A stretch of DNA of 64,000 nt from Oryzias latipes. Taxonomy: Eukaryota > Chordata > Actinopteri > Beloniformes > Adrianichthyidae. The notes beneath the pieces are model-generated. The model was given only the letters and a program-made list of their open reading frames with translations. It did no database searches and was not told where the DNA came from. Of this stretch, positions 49,171-62,130 are shown in pieces (positions within the stretch are counted from its first letter, which is position 1; each line of letters begins with the position of its first letter). The translations under genes were made by a program, and so were the position numbers. The DNA lies in assembly GCF_002234675.1 (NCBI RefSeq), contig NC_019866.2:19637311-19701310 (forward strand), given 5' to 3'.

Positions 49171-51850
49171 ATCATTATTAAAAATTGTAATTTTCTGTTT
49201 TTATCTTTATCTTTTAATTTTGTTTTTGGCTTTCAACATTTTTTTTTTATAATAAACATTTTTGCGTTTCCAAAACACGTTTTTGCATGAGTTGTGTCAC
49301 ATCTCGACTTGTTCCTTTCTTTGATTTTGCTGACATTAGTTTCAGTTTAACTGACAAAGCTGGCATCAAACATCCTGCTGATTGGTCTAGATTCTAACCA
49401 ATCAGGTTTTTCTGTCTGATATCGACGGTGTTTGGAGGCAGAAATGGACTTTAGTCGGTTCTGTTCGTACGGGATTCTGCCGTTTTTAACCATTCTGGGC
49501 CGTTTTTCTCAGAGTAAAACCCATTAGGAACAGCAAAGAAGCTAAAATAAAACCAAGTTTTGTATTTATTGTTTAAGATGTTTAAAATGTCTGCAGTAGA
49601 AAAAAACGTCCGAGCTCGAGCTCCGACTCCGTCCAGCAGGAAATAACACTTTTTAAGTTTGTATCTGAACTATTGTTTTATTTTAATCAATAAATGTTGA
49701 AATATTAAGAGAAAAAAACATAATTTCATGAGTAATTTGTTATAACTTTGGACAAACGTCTACGAGCTCTAAAACTTAAGACACTGAAAATCAACATAAA
49801 AGTTAAAAATGCTTCTGCTAAATACATTGTGTCTACTGTGGTGAGCCATCATTCTTTTGTTTATTATTGCTGTTAATCTAATCCCAAAAACTTGTGCTGC
49901 ATAAAAAAATATGTGCTTTAAATCTTTTATTGTTTTGTTTTAACAAACACATCTTCAAGATAATCACACTCTTTACCAATAATTTGCTCCACAGGATTAA
50001 CAGATCACACAGAGGCCTGTTGATTCAATGTCAGCACATAAACTTTACAGTTTATTTTAAAGTTTTAGGAGATCCTTGACCATAAATTTGCAAATCTTAT
50101 TTAATAAAAATTTATCAATGCTACAAAAGAAAGAAAGACAGTGTGAACTATTGTTAAAATTATCTAAAAAAATGAAAATGTCTTCATCCAAAGAGACAAA
50201 ATTGAGGGTAAAAAGATCTGGTTTGGTTTCGGAGCCTCGGTAGCAGACACCATGTTAAATAAATGTGGCAATTTAGTTAGTTAGAATCTGGACCAGTCAG
50301 CAGCTGTTCGATGGCAGCTTTGTCACGCTAAACTGAAACTAATGTATCAAAATCAAAGAAGGGAAAGAAGCGAGATGACACACAATGCATGCGAAAACCT
50401 TTTTGACTGTGGCAGTGTTGCGCTCATTTGCACTGCATCACAACTTTAACAGGAGAAAAAGTTCAAATTACCTGCTGAAATTCTTTAATCTTTTTTAAGA
50501 CACAATGTATATAAGAACATGCTGGAGAAGCTGTTGGAAAAATGTAAATGAGTAATTCATATTTTTTTTTATGCATTACCTGGTAACATGATATAATCAT
50601 GTTTTCAGAAGTGTGTGTGTTTCCAACTCTGTTTCACAGGAAGGTGGAGGTGAAACTCTTGGGGGGGAAACCGACTATCTTTGCATCTTCCCAGCAACAG
50701 CATGAGAACTACGTGTTATCTGTGTCTAGACCTGAATCCAAGGACGCTCTGTGTTAGTTATCCGTGAGAAAAGACTTTGCAGGTCCAAAGATGATGTGGG
50801 AGGACAGACAGACATGTTGTTATTAATCTTTTCTGATCGCGCTGCAGCTGTTCTTTGTCTGTTCCTCCTCTCTTTAGAGCACAGCGCATGTGTAACTTAG
50901 CCCAACAAACTTAAAAAAGGCGGGAGAAACAGACTATGCGCCAGAGTGGAGAGAGATTGCTGCTGGGTATTATCTCTGTTCGCTCTCCCCATATAAAGGT
51001 ACCTATGGTCTGTTGTCTTTCTTTCCTTATGATGTTATTCTGATGTTGGAGGTTGTTTTAACCCAACAGAAGCAAAATGAAGTAACTCATTTATACAAAC
51101 AGAATTCACTCAGGCTGTGAACGCTGAAGCTTCAGGAGCTGAAGCTGTGGTTTTCAAAGCTGCTTGTAACATCTGAAAACAATTTTGTATTATTAATTAG
51201 TATAAAAAACATAAACCTGACTAGGAAGAAATGTGGTTAAAAAGGGATTTAAGACTTACTACTCACTGAGACCAAGATTTCTTATTGGTTTTGACTGCAG
51301 AACTGTTTCATCTTTTATTAAACAGAATTCAAACTCTTTTCAGAACTGAACTACAACTGCTAAAGAAAGAGTTTAGTAACATTTTACTAAAAGGTTTGCA
51401 GCTAGAAAAAAAGCATGAAATTGGCAGTGAAGTAAAATTAATTTGATCATTAATCAGTAAGCCAAAGCTTAAAATATGAATTAACCATAGGTGCCTTTAG
51501 TATTTTTGTGTTAAGAAATAAAAAATAAAAAACGTTTTTCAAAGAAATTCAGTAAAACAGAATTACATATTGAGTTATCAAATATATACAGTCATAAATG
51601 TTTATAAAGATTAAACTGTTTACAGTGTCAGTGACAAAATATAATAAAGATATTTTGAAGCTTCAGAACTGTAGAAAAACAAACATTTAACCTTTACTTT
51701 TGCCTAACTTACCAGTTTATTAAAAACAGCATAAATGTATGCTAGCAGTATGAATATATATAATTCCTTAGAAGACATATCCCAGTCACAGTTGTGTTAG
51801 GAAATCATTATTGATGTCATGTCAACTCAAAAAAAGAAAGTGTTTTTTGA
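49171..51850. other. unassigned sequence downstream of cdc42ep1
   Basis: No gene is supported. The 3' untranslated region of cdc42ep1 (minus strand) should occupy part of the right side. aataaa-type signals on the minus strand are frequent in this AT-rich DNA, so its end cannot be fixed. Confidence 0.4.
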
Positions 51851-51854
51851 ACAT

Positions 51855-52426
51855 CTAGACCTTGATCTCCTCCTCTTCTTCAGATAAGGCGTGGGGGCTT
51901 TTGTGGTTTTTGTAAACAGTCTGAGAGGCCGCATCACTGCTCCTTCTTGCCTTTGTGAAAGAACCGCCTCCATAATGGCGGGCCAGAACGTCAGCCGCTT
52001 TCTGGAACCGCTCTGGCTCCATAACAGGCTCCAGCTCAAGAGGAGACCCTGTGGAGACATCAGAAGTCCTTCTGTCCTGCTCTGTCCAGTTAGAGCTCCT
52101 CCCATTAAGACTGAGCGGCTCGCTGCACAGGGAAAGGTTGGGCGAGGTCACTTTAGGGGTCTGCACAGGCGTTTCTGTCTGAGAACTGTCCTCATCTTCA
52201 CCTCCATCCTCTTCTTCATCTGCTGCCTGCCTGCGATTGGACAGTTGAAAGGAGCTGACGTCTATCAAACTCAACACCTCACTCATGAGAGAAGGGCCTA
52301 AATCCACAGTGAAGGAGGCAAGCGAGTCGGAGCGTGTCAGTGCGCCGCCTGTGTTGCATTCTTCATCTTGGAAGTGTCTTTCAAAGCGTGGAAGGCGGGG
52401 CAAAGTCACAAATCCAGACTGCACAC
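51855..52426 (-). CDS. cdc42ep1: CDC42 effector protein 1, last coding exon
   Basis: This exon supplies the C-terminal 190 codons of the gene that starts at 57432. Its acceptor is ctggttgcag before 52426 and the phase fits the upstream donor exactly. It opens VQSGFVTLPRLPRFERHF, then RSDSLASFTVDLGPSLMSEV and LSLIDVSSF, the conserved LGPS[LM]-[LM]-x-E-[VL]-L motif of the CEP/Borg family. An acidic serine-rich stretch (ADEEEDGGEDEDSS) and a tail ending SEEEEEIKV follow. The E-[IV]-K-V acidic end and RSDSL-S-F core favour CDC42EP1 over EP2-EP5. The total protein is 340 residues. Confidence 0.9.
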
Positions 52427-54987
52427 CTGCAACCAAGACAAGATCAGTTCCAGTGAACCAAATGAACTGTTCTAACTCCATATTTGAACACAAAGAAACA
52501 CACAAGGGTTAAACATCTGAAATCTGTCTGATAACTACTTAGGTTTCAAATTTGATAAAGAGACACGGAGGAAAACAAGTTTTTATGCTTTGAAACCCAA
52601 TAGTTATTAAAACTCTTGGAAGAAACAATGTTAAAAGACTTTTCCAGATATATTTTTTTAAATTTCAATTTCAATTTGAAAACTCTTGATCTATCTGGGT
52701 GTCTGAAAGTTTGTAAACCTGTGTATGTGCTAGCATGTGTGTCTGTTGAGGACCTTTGTGCAAAGATGCAGATTTGGACTTGAGCTACATTTAAACTTTC
52801 CTGGTAGACTCTTGGCTTGAGACTCAACCTTAAGACTTGATTTTTGGGACTTGTGATGAATGGGATTTGTTTATTCTAGTTAGACCTCCAGGACATCACT
52901 AGCTGTGTTTGACTATAAAATTGTGCAAATTGAATTTGCGATAATAAATTCACCTAATGTAAACACAACAATTTAAAAAACACATTTGTCCCAACAATAT
53001 GTTTGCGCTTGGATGCACAACGGGTGCCACAAGAGGACTCACAGCATCACAGCTCATCAATGGTCCAGCATGTCATGTGGAATTGGTTTTTCTATGTTTG
53101 CATACCGGTAATTATAATTCAATGGAAACCCTTTAACTGCAAAATTGTGGATTTTTTTTATACATTTCTAGAATTTTGATCACGTTTTGTGCAAATATGT
53201 AATTGTTGTTTCTTATATGGAAGTCTAAAGCATCAATTGCCGGTTATTGTGTGCACACGATTTGTTCAAAAGCATACCATTTGTGACAATAAAATATAAT
53301 AGGTATCAAGTTGAAACACTTTGAGCTGGACTTAAATGAATGACTAAAATGACGTCAGCATGTGTGACTCATGTTTCAGTTTGTTCTGCACTGGAGCTCA
53401 GCAGCTGTTTATTGTTTCATTGGTTCATGGTTTAATACCAATAACAATGCAGCACAGATGTTGTTGCTCTAAAAAAAAATTTTTTTTTCCCCCGTCACAG
53501 TTTCATCAGCATTATGATCCTGATAAGTCTGATATATTGAGCAAAATATGGATAATTTTTAGAAATATTTTCCAATAAACAGGTTGCAAGAAAATAAACA
53601 CTGAAATTGAAGTCTGTAGATTGTTTATACTTTGACAGTTTTACTAAATAAACTTTTTCAATAACTATTGGTTGTATCTATTTAGAAAAGCTAAACATAC
53701 ATTTTGTGTGAACAGAACATACTAAGGAAGACTTTGGTGGTTCTAGTTTGGTAAATTATAAATTCTAGATTAAGTTTGGATTTTGCGTGAACACATAATT
53801 CAAATTTTGTAATGAAATACATTTAAACTGATGAAAGACGTGTGTAAAGTTTTCAGGTTTTCTCTTCTCAGGTAGTTCATAATTTTCACCACCAGATGGC
53901 GGTCCATGTCAACTCAAGAGGTTTTGTTTTGTTCTTAACAAAATTGTTGTAATCATGGAAGTTGATCATAGAAAGAGACGGACTAAATGACACAGAAAAT
54001 ATAGGATTTCAAATATCAGAACAACAGTTATTTGGAAACTGTGGATATAAACATACGGTACGGTAGTTTTTAAATTGTCAATAAACTAACTGATCAGTTG
54101 CAGAACATTTTCTTAATACAATCACAATAACCTATATTTAAAAAGAACAAAACCTGGCTTGTCAACTGCAAATGTGGTGGGTGTTTACCTCAGATCTACA
54201 TCACTCTTCAGATTCCTGTTGGATTGGGTAATAAATGTGGAGAGGGAAAAGGGGACTTCCAGCTTTGAAATACGTCTGACTGAACGGCTGTGATTGGACA
54301 CAAATTGTGTGTTTATGTTTGTTTCTGCAGAGGAGAAGTTTCCCTCAGTTCAGTAGACCAGCTGTGTGTATTTGCAGCACGATGGTGTTCAGGTGTTGCC
54401 AAGGCGATTTCAGATGAGTCGGAAGATTTTGCGTGTTTTCTCGTTGCCTTGGAGGATTGAGGGAAAGTTCAAAGAGCTTTTTGCTGAGTGTCTGCTGACA
54501 TTTGTGGTCCTATTTACACTGAGCCTAAAGATAACAGAATAATAAGTGACAGTAAAGATGATTTGATGATAAATAGAACAGTAAAGCACTTTGGGCCTTC
54601 AAGGAAGGTAGTGAAGCGATACATAAGTATATACCTAATGCAAAGCAAGAACATGTTTTAAGTAACTTAGAAGCGTTTTTGTCATCAGATCAGACTCATT
54701 TTGACTGGAGCTTCAAAGCTCAGTTTCTTTTTGAGATGGCAGTGAGACAACATAAGAATTAATGTGTGGAAGGAAGATTTCCTTGTATCAGAGGGGGATG
54801 AGTGTTCACACAAAGGCTGCCATCTGCAGCCACTGTAAGTGCAACATCTGCAGCAGTTTCAGTTTTTTAATTCGAAGTGCAAATATTATTGATGGCTTCC
54901 CGGTCTCTGAATGACCAGACCAGGAACTCGGTTTGCATTGCCGGCAGTGGACTGCTGTCCCCGTGGCCTGGTCCCAGATGACCAGAA

Positions 54988-55067
54988 GGGATGGATGGAT
55001 GGATGGATGGATGGATGGATGGATGGATGGATGGATGGATGGATGGATGGATGGATGGATGGATGGA
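54988..55067. repeat. (GGAT)n microsatellite
   Basis: About 19 uninterrupted ggat units follow a ccgtggcctggtcccagatg segment. GGAT arrays commonly form the 3' tails of the tRNA-derived repeat seen elsewhere in this window. Confidence 0.95.
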
Positions 55068-55837
55068 GGTTTTTTTACTAAGATTTATGTTATTTAAAAA
55101 AAAAATGCTGTAACTGAGTGTTTGCAGCTGAAACCTGCAGCTTATGTGAATCCTTCATCATATTTTTTTTTCTTCGGAAGAGTGGCTTATCTAATTATTG
55201 TTTTGAGGTACTATGTCCAACACACATTGGATGATGTGGGTGGTGTGAGTGGAATAATTAAACAAAACTGATGCTTTTAGAAAATGCACCTGAAGATGGT
55301 TCATACATGATGTACGTTATTCAATTGAATGATTGTTTTTTAAACTCTTGGACATGGTTGTTTGTCCTCTTTAAATCTAACTCATAATATCAAGAATAAT
55401 GTATAAATGAGTAAATTCTGGTAAACATAAACCAGATTCTAACCATCACCTCTAAATTTGTTCAGTAGAAGCCACAGTCGAGTGTGTATTGCTCAGATAA
55501 AGTGTCTTCTTATTAACTGTCAGAGTTCTCTCAGGCATATAGAAAAGCTGATAAAAAAAATCCTGAAAAATAAGCAAATTAACTTTTAACATTTAGATCT
55601 CGTAAAAATTCTCAGTCAGAGATAATCACATATATTCTCTTTGAGTTAAAGCTTGGTGTCCCTGTTTGATTACTTCAAGTACAGTTTTCTATACTATTTA
55701 TTGATCACTACTGATCTTTACTGTTGAATTCAAATGAAGGACTCATCAAAGCACATGGATCTAGCAGTTAAAGAAATATGTGGCTAAACAAACATTAAGT
55801 ATGTGGTAAATGTAAAAAGGCCATAAAAATCCTGTCC

Positions 55838-55928
55838 CATCCATCCATCTCCTAAACTTGCTTAAACCATTTTGCGGGTCCCTGGGATGCTGGAGCCTAT
55901 CCTAGCTACTGCGAGGCAAAGACGGACT
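55838..55928 (-). repeat. tRNA-derived teleost repeat, 3' end fragment (antisense)
   Basis: cccatccatccatctcctaa and tgctggagcctatcctagct are the reverse complement of the 3' end of the repeat at 25668-26069. It is immediately left of the piggyBac-type MITE. Confidence 0.65.
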
Positions 55929-55931
55929 ATG

Positions 55932-56789
55932 TTAACCCTCGTGCTATACTTATTCATGCATTTGTCTCCAGTAGGTTAGACTACTGTAACGGCCTGCTCA
56001 CCGGCCTCTCCAAACAAGCTGTAAAACAGCTTCAGTACATCCAGAATGCTGCTGCTCGAGTCCTGACCAAAACCAGGAAGTATGATCACATTAGTCCTGT
56101 GCTCAGGTCTCTGCACTGGCTCCCTGTACCTCAAAGAATAGACTTCAAAGCAGCTCTGCTTGTGTACAAGTCTCTCCATGGCCGTGCCATATGAACCATC
56201 TCGTACTCTGAGGACCTCAGGGGCCGGCCTCCTGTTGATTCCCAGAGTCAGAACTAAACAAGGGGAATCAGCGTTTCAATATTCTGCAGCTAAAATCTGG
56301 AACAGCCTCCCTGAAGTCGTAAGAGAGGCCTCTTCTGTGTTCATGTTCAAATCTAGACTTAAAACATTTCTGTTTAGCAGAGTATATGACTGAAAGGTCC
56401 TATTTGCACTTTTCTTTCCTTTCCTTCCTTTTTTTTAAATCAATTTTCAAATTTTTTCTTTTCTTTTAAAGTAAATTTTACGTTGATTATTTCTATGATG
56501 TATTGTGATTTTAATGCATTTTTCTGTTTTGTGAAGCACCTTGAATTACTTTGTGTACGAATTGTGCTATACAAATAAACTTGCCTTGCCTTGCCTTGTG
56601 CTATCCTAGGCACTTTAACATTGGGAGTTGGGTCATCTAGACCCACTAGACCTTTTTTCTTCAATGATTTGTGATCCTCACTGGTGTCCATGGATTACAT
56701 GAAATCTTTCCACCTTTATCCACCTTTGTCATGGTAGGGAGAACATGTCAATGTAAGGGTGGGGTCATCTAAGATACCACAAGGGTTAA
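55932..56789 (+). mobile_element. piggyBac-type MITE, copy b, interrupted by a LINE
   Basis: TTAA at 55932-55935 with CCCTCGTGCTAT, and ccacaaggg with TTAA at 56786-56789, bound a MITE of about 205 bp after a LINE insert (55948-56594) is excluded. The right part (actttaacattgggagttgg, ctggtgtccatggattacat) matches copies a and c. Confidence 0.82.
55948..56594 (+). mobile_element. 5'-truncated Rex1/L2-like LINE within the MITE
   Basis: Plus-strand translation gives DYCNGLLTGLSKQAVKQLQY, then IQNAAARVLTKTRKYDHISP and LRSLHWLPVPQRIDFKAALL, the conserved C-terminal region of Rex1/L2-type LINE proteins. Stops break it further on, before EVVREASSVFMFKSRLKTFL. The element ends in ctatacaaataaacttgcc and a short (ttgcc)n tail. 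Flanks ctcgtgctat (55938-55947) and cttgtgctat (56595-56604) are a 10-bp target duplication with one difference. Confidence 0.85.
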
Positions 56790-56981
56790 ATAATTCAAAA
56801 TTTAGCATCTTGAATAGTTTTGTGTCAAATAACTGGAGATATTAGGGATTGTGCTCCTGAAAAGCCCTCATGTTTGAGTGCAGTCAGAGGTATTCTCCCT
56901 GCTCACTTTTAAAGAAGATAATCTCTGGTAAGATGCTTTACATGGATCCCGTGTAGGAAGTGATTATGTGAATTATCTCAC

Positions 56982-57432
56982 CATATGTGCAGAAGGAGTC
57001 TGTAGAGCTGATGGAGCTGGGGAACAGCACCCTTTGTAGGCACCCGTTGGGAGAATCGATGTTTAGCTGAGGGAGGGAGACAGCATTTTTGATAATGGGT
57101 GAGACTTCCGGCGGTAGGGAGGACAGGTCTCTGGAGCCCCCACGCGGCCGCTGTGTGGAAGTTCTCCGTACGTGACGAAATGTCCGTGTGAAGAAGCCGG
57201 TTGACTTGGAGCTGTTGGCAGAGTCAGGGCTTCCTGGCTCCTTGAAGCCTCCATAGTTGCTGAGGAAGGAAGTGTCTCCAAAAACATCCCCGCCACGGCC
57301 AACGTGCATCGTGTGTCGGAAGTCGCCCATTGGGGGGCTAATCATGTCCACAGAGAGGTCACTTTTGAATCGGCGCTTCCCCTGAGAGCCTGACATGAGG
57401 CCTTTAATCCCTGGCAGTTTTCCTGAAGTCAT
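56982..57432 (-). CDS. cdc42ep1: CDC42 effector protein 1, first coding exon with CRIB motif
   Basis: ATG at 57432 opens MTSGKLPGIKGLMSGSQGKR, then the CRIB motif ISPPMGDFRHTMHVGRGG (residues about 31-48) and DVFGDTSFLSNYGG. Further on are an arginine-rich RTFRHVRRTSTQRPR and ISPIIKNAVSLPQLNIDSP-like sequence shared by family members. The exon ends after TDSFCTY at a GTGAGA donor (exon end 56982, phase 1), matching the acceptor at 52426. The CRIB motif binds GTP-loaded CDC42 (and TC10); these proteins then organise septins and actin at membranes and stress fibres. The SQGKRR start and closely spaced CRIB support EP1. A 5' untranslated piece (57433-57465) follows a tttcattcag acceptor, so a noncoding first exon lies upstream. 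Confidence 0.92.
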
Positions 57433-57465
57433 GGCAGGAGAAAGGTTGTGTGTTGTCCCCTCAAA

Positions 57466-60400
57466 CTGAATGAAAATGTCAGAACATGTCAGTCAAGACA
57501 GATCCGCCTTTGGGTCCACTGTAAAACCAGAAGGAAAGAAAATGAGAAAGCCTTCCCAACAAGGAGATAAAACACAGATGAATGCTCATTGAGCCTGAAC
57601 AAAAAGTGAAAAAGCCAGAGTCAGCTTTAGATCCAACAGTTTCTGTTTGCATTTGCTCTGGAAGATGTCAGACTGGATCCAGAACCTGCTGTGCCCCCAG
57701 ATTTTCTCTTGACCGCTTCTCTAAAAAGTACACATTCGATTTCCTGCACAGCAGCAGCTTTCAATCATGACAGAAATGATAAATTACTAGGCTATAATTC
57801 ATCTTTTTTGGTCACAAAAATACATTTTGAGGCTAGCTGGGCACAGATTTTCTTTGCTTTGTTTGCTGTCCAGAAATACAGACGCCAGCCCAAACTGTAA
57901 ATTTACAGCAGTTATTTCAGCCAAGCAACTCTGCTGCTATTGTCCTTTTGAGACATTGTGGCAGTTATATTTTAATTTTGGCTGTTGGGAGGCTCACTTG
58001 CAGTATTAAGAGGATCACCTCACTTGGAAGCCACGCAAAGCTAAAAAGAGTCTGAAATCCCTTCTACCTGAAGTTAGAAAAAATGTTTTTTCGAGTTCCA
58101 AAAATATACAGATAATCATCAATAAATTAATCTATAAACATTTCTGTCTTTTACTGAACAAGAAATAAACATTTTCAACAGGTCAGAACCTTTCACAGGA
58201 TCCTGGATCTGCTCCACAGAACCGTTCCACTCTTGTATTCCTCAGCAGTCAAACTGAAAAGAAGAGTAGCCCAGTTCTCTGTTCCTCTAAAAAGGGTTAG
58301 CCATGTATGAGGAGGCACATGGCCCATGAAGCATCCTTCCTCCACACCGGGATTCTTGCTTCCTGTGTTCTCCTGAACTGAAGAAAGTCTTCCGAGGCGG
58401 TCAGTGTGACAGAAAAACTAGGGTGATGCCTTCGTGAAAAGGGCAATAAAGTAAAGCGTTGTAATCCAGCAACTGTTTTGTCTGCATCGTCTTGGAAGAA
58501 CGATAAAGCTCCTTTAGGATTGTCCACAGACCGGATTAGCTGCTAATCCCCACTCTGTCTTCTCTTCTCCTCTGGCTCCCTCGATCACCTTCAATCCACT
58601 TAGTTTTCCAGGTGGTGATGGTGGGATGCCTGCTTTCATTCAGGTCTCATTAGAACAGCTGAAGAGTGAAGAGAAAAGTAAAAAGATGTCAGTGGCACGC
58701 CGGAGACTCATTCATTCAATTTCCAAACACGCCGAATCCCTTTTGGGGTCACGGGGTCGCTGGACCTTCTCCCAGCTACTGTTGGGTGAAGGCTGGGTAC
58801 GGCTTTTTAACACATAAATGATGTTTGTTTAAATTCAAAAACTGCAGAGATTCAGAACTCTCCAATAAAATTATCCAAATACAGTATTATTATTCTGTTA
58901 CTTTTTCCTACTATTTCAGGATAAAATAGGTACTTCTGTTCTAAATGTCTCGTAAATAATTACCAAAGATTCATACTTCCAAAACGGAGACCCTCATTCT
59001 TCATCTCCTGGTTTTGTTTTGTTTTTGAATGTCCAAATGGCAAAACTGGCATCGATCAGGTTCCTCATTAGTTGAACCAGCTTCCTGTTTTTGTTCAGGG
59101 GACAGACACCAACTTTGTCTTTGAGGATACATTTAAAAGTCTCCTTTTTATTGATGTGTACGGGCTGGTCAGACTGATTCCCTTCTTCATTCATGCTGCA
59201 ACAGGCGGGTGGGAGATTTTCCTCACTTTCCTGACTGTAAACTTTTCCTCTATCTCTCTGTTAGGCATCCATGAATAAAAGTTCAGTGTTGTGTTTGTTT
59301 TTCTCTGTGCTTTCTGACCTTTAAAAACTGTCCTCTTTACACAGTCTGGTTTTCCTCTCTATTCCTGTTCAATTGCATGTTCAGTGGACGGGATTACAGC
59401 ATAAAATCATTTGATGTAATCTGGTGTTCTGACATGTGAGCGCTCCACACAGGTGGTGTTGGATTAGCATGACAGGCTAACAAAGGCTGCTGCCTGGCTA
59501 ATCTTAAACTCTGACGTACGGATGTGTTGTCCTTGGATGACTTTAACTCTCTCCCTTTATTCATGTTTTTAAAATGTTTTTTGAGAAATGTTCAAAGGTG
59601 GCTTCTTGAGTGAAAAAATGCAGAATTTTGCTATCTTATTCAGTTGGTGGGACATTTTTCTGCAGGCGACAAGAGAGTGGATGGGCTTTAGCTGTTGCCT
59701 GCCCACGCCTGACCTCGCAGCACTGAAACACTTAAGCGATTAAAGCCTGTGAGACATGAAAAGGTGAGACACAGACAAATGTTAGTGACTTTCAATCCAC
59801 TGATGTGATTCCATGCGGCGAATAGACGTTTTTGTGCCCATTTTACTTAAATATTTTAACCTGTTTTTGAGGCAGACATAGTTTTGATCTTCTCACAGTA
59901 AATTTTTTTAAGCATTTCATCAACTTCTGTTTGTTCTTCTGCCTCCCTCCGAATTTTGCGAGCAGTAAATTCACCGTAAATGTTCATGTAAAGCGTAATG
60001 GCGGCATATAAACCCACTTTCGGAACTTAAGTCCCCTCTTTATAAACAAGCTGACAGAAGCTTGTATGTGTTACACGTGGTATTTATCCCTAAACTGTAC
60101 CGGCAGGCTTCCATAAACAAGTCTGTTTCACATGAGCGGCCTGGCTGATTGCAGACTCGGGTGCTGAATGTAATGGCGATGTCGTGCATTGTGGAGAGTT
60201 AAGCAGAGGCCATCCATTCTGGTCATCGCATAAAAGATCCCAGAGGCTGATGAGAAACACATTTTCACCATCTGCATTTTATGTTTTTTTTATTTCTGAC
60301 TGGGGCATCCATTAATCTAGCTGTATTTCTGTTTTTCTGTCTGTCGCAGAAACTGCCAAACATGTTTCCCTTTGCTGCAAGTCTCATTGGAAGGTGCATG

Positions 60401-61520
60401 TTGGTCACATAACCTCAAGGGCTCAGCTCATCGTGTTTGTGATGAAGACAAAATGTTACATCCCAGTGGGCTACCTCTGTGTTAGCTTTTTCCTGTAGAT
60501 CTGCGAAAGCAAATGCAGGCTGTGGTTGAGGTCAAAACTCTGACCATCATGGAGAGCTCAAAAATATAACATGCAAGTGGTTTCCAAGGTTCTGCTCCTA
60601 CAAAGTGGCAATGCAAAGCCTGTCTGCTCCTATAGAAGAGTCTGCATCTGCTCTTGTGCACTCTGATAGTTTTTGTTTCATCTAAGTGAGATTATAGCCA
60701 ATGGTTGTGACTTTTGCATGTCCAGCTTTGTGATTGGAATTTAGTTGTGGGATTCTTGTTTCACCCTTCAGAGAGTGTTGAATCAACACAACTCTCACAA
60801 AAGGAATTTCCTTCAGGCGCTCCCAGTGTCTTATTTTACAGTCTACAAATACTGTAAATGTGAGCAAGGGAGCTGGTCTTTACAGGCAAGCTTAAGCTTA
60901 GTAATGTTAGTTTTGAGTGGGTTTTCTGTCAACAAACCCCAAGGAGAATGAGGTTAAGCAACAGTGAATCACAAATTTATATTCTTCTACTGATCGGTTG
61001 AGCCTGCAAGACTGTAAGGAACTATTACTTCTATCTTCTACTAAGCTAACATAAATGGAGGAGTTTCACACTGAAATATCAAACCAGCTGCTTAAAGGAA
61101 AGTCGACTTCTCATCAGAAAACGAAAAAGCTTTATTTTTTCAGTTTGCTAAAAACTGGCTCAAAGATCAACAGTTGCATTGTGTACCTTTGTTTTTTATA
61201 GAACATAAAGAATACATGGTCTTTTTGGTTCATGCATGAAGGTCTTACTCCCCCTTTATTCTCCATATTCTCTTTATTCTCTTTTCATTAAACTCATGGT
61301 GTCTCCACATAATCCCATCTTGCTGTGATTTTTCATGTCAAATCATGTTCTTGACCAAGTATCTGTCCTCAGCCACACTGTAGTCCAAGCCCCATGTCAC
61401 CAGTCAGGCTTCTGTCCGTGTCTGTGCTCCTGGTTTAGCCCATCTTCTACCAGACTTTCTCCCTAATGAGCTGGTTGGTTTTATTTCTGGATTTCATTTT
61501 GCATATTTCTCCCAGAATCT
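57466..61520. other. unassigned sequence upstream of cdc42ep1
   Basis: This should contain the first intron and noncoding exon of cdc42ep1 (minus strand), but neither promoter nor exon can be picked out by eye. An antisense fragment of the tRNA-derived repeat lies at about 58705-58800 (cattcattcaatttccaaac, tcccagctactgttgggtga). Other open frames show no family motifs. Confidence 0.4.
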
Positions 61521-61522
61521 CC

Positions 61523-61725
61523 TTAGCCCTTGTGCTATCCTAGGCACTTTGACATTGGGAGTGAGGTTATCTAGACCCCACAAAGAACCTTTTTATTCAA
61601 TGATTTGTGATCTTCACTGGTTTCCATGGATCACATGAAATCCTCTCAACCTTTATCCACCTTTTTCATGGTAGGGAGAACACGTCAATGGTAATCCTGA
61701 CCCCATAGGATAGCACAAGGGTTAA
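61523..61725 (+). mobile_element. piggyBac-type MITE, copy c
   Basis: ttag (decayed TTAA) with CCCTTGTGCTATCCTAGG at the left, and ATAGGATAGCACAAGGG with TTAA (61722-61725) at the right, enclose 195 bp. The interior (ctttgacattgggagtgagg, tggtttccatggatcacatg) matches copies a and b. It is uninterrupted. Confidence 0.86.
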
Positions 61726-62130
61726 ACACTACAAATCAGGCAGAATTTCTCACACCCTTCCAACTAGACTTTAAATCCATCTTTGAGACCAACTTCCTTC
61801 TCCTTTTGTCACCATCTTCAGAAAGGAAGTAATAAACTCTCAAGGAACTCTCACTTCCTCAGTTCCCTCTGAAACGAAAAAGTTACCTTTGTAATTGCCT
61901 TTCTAGTGAGCAGACCAGGATTGAGATGATAAAGATTGGAGATTTGCACTTTGTTCAGCCTTCTTTCAGTGGTGAAATTGAGTTTTTGACCCTATGACCC
62001 TCATCACGAGTCTGGAAAAATATTCACTTTCAATTAATTGGTCTAAAAGCAATAATTGTATGTAAATGTAATGGTATTGTTAAGTATCTGCTGTCTATTG
62101 AGTGGAAGAATTCATATCATTCCCTGCTTT

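Larger units (their letters stand above)
52427..56981 (-). other. cdc42ep1 intron containing mobile DNA
   Basis: The intron of about 4.56 kb has donor GTGAGA at 56981 and acceptor TTGCAG at 52427. It contains a (GGAT)n tract, an antisense fragment of the tRNA-derived repeat (55838-55925) and the MITE/LINE composite at 55932-56789. No exon between the two coding exons is supported. Confidence 0.8.

Noticed and set aside
58297..58527. Minus-strand 76-codon frame upstream of cdc42ep1
   Set aside because: No recognisable domain, repeat-containing surroundings and no splice context joining it to cdc42ep1.
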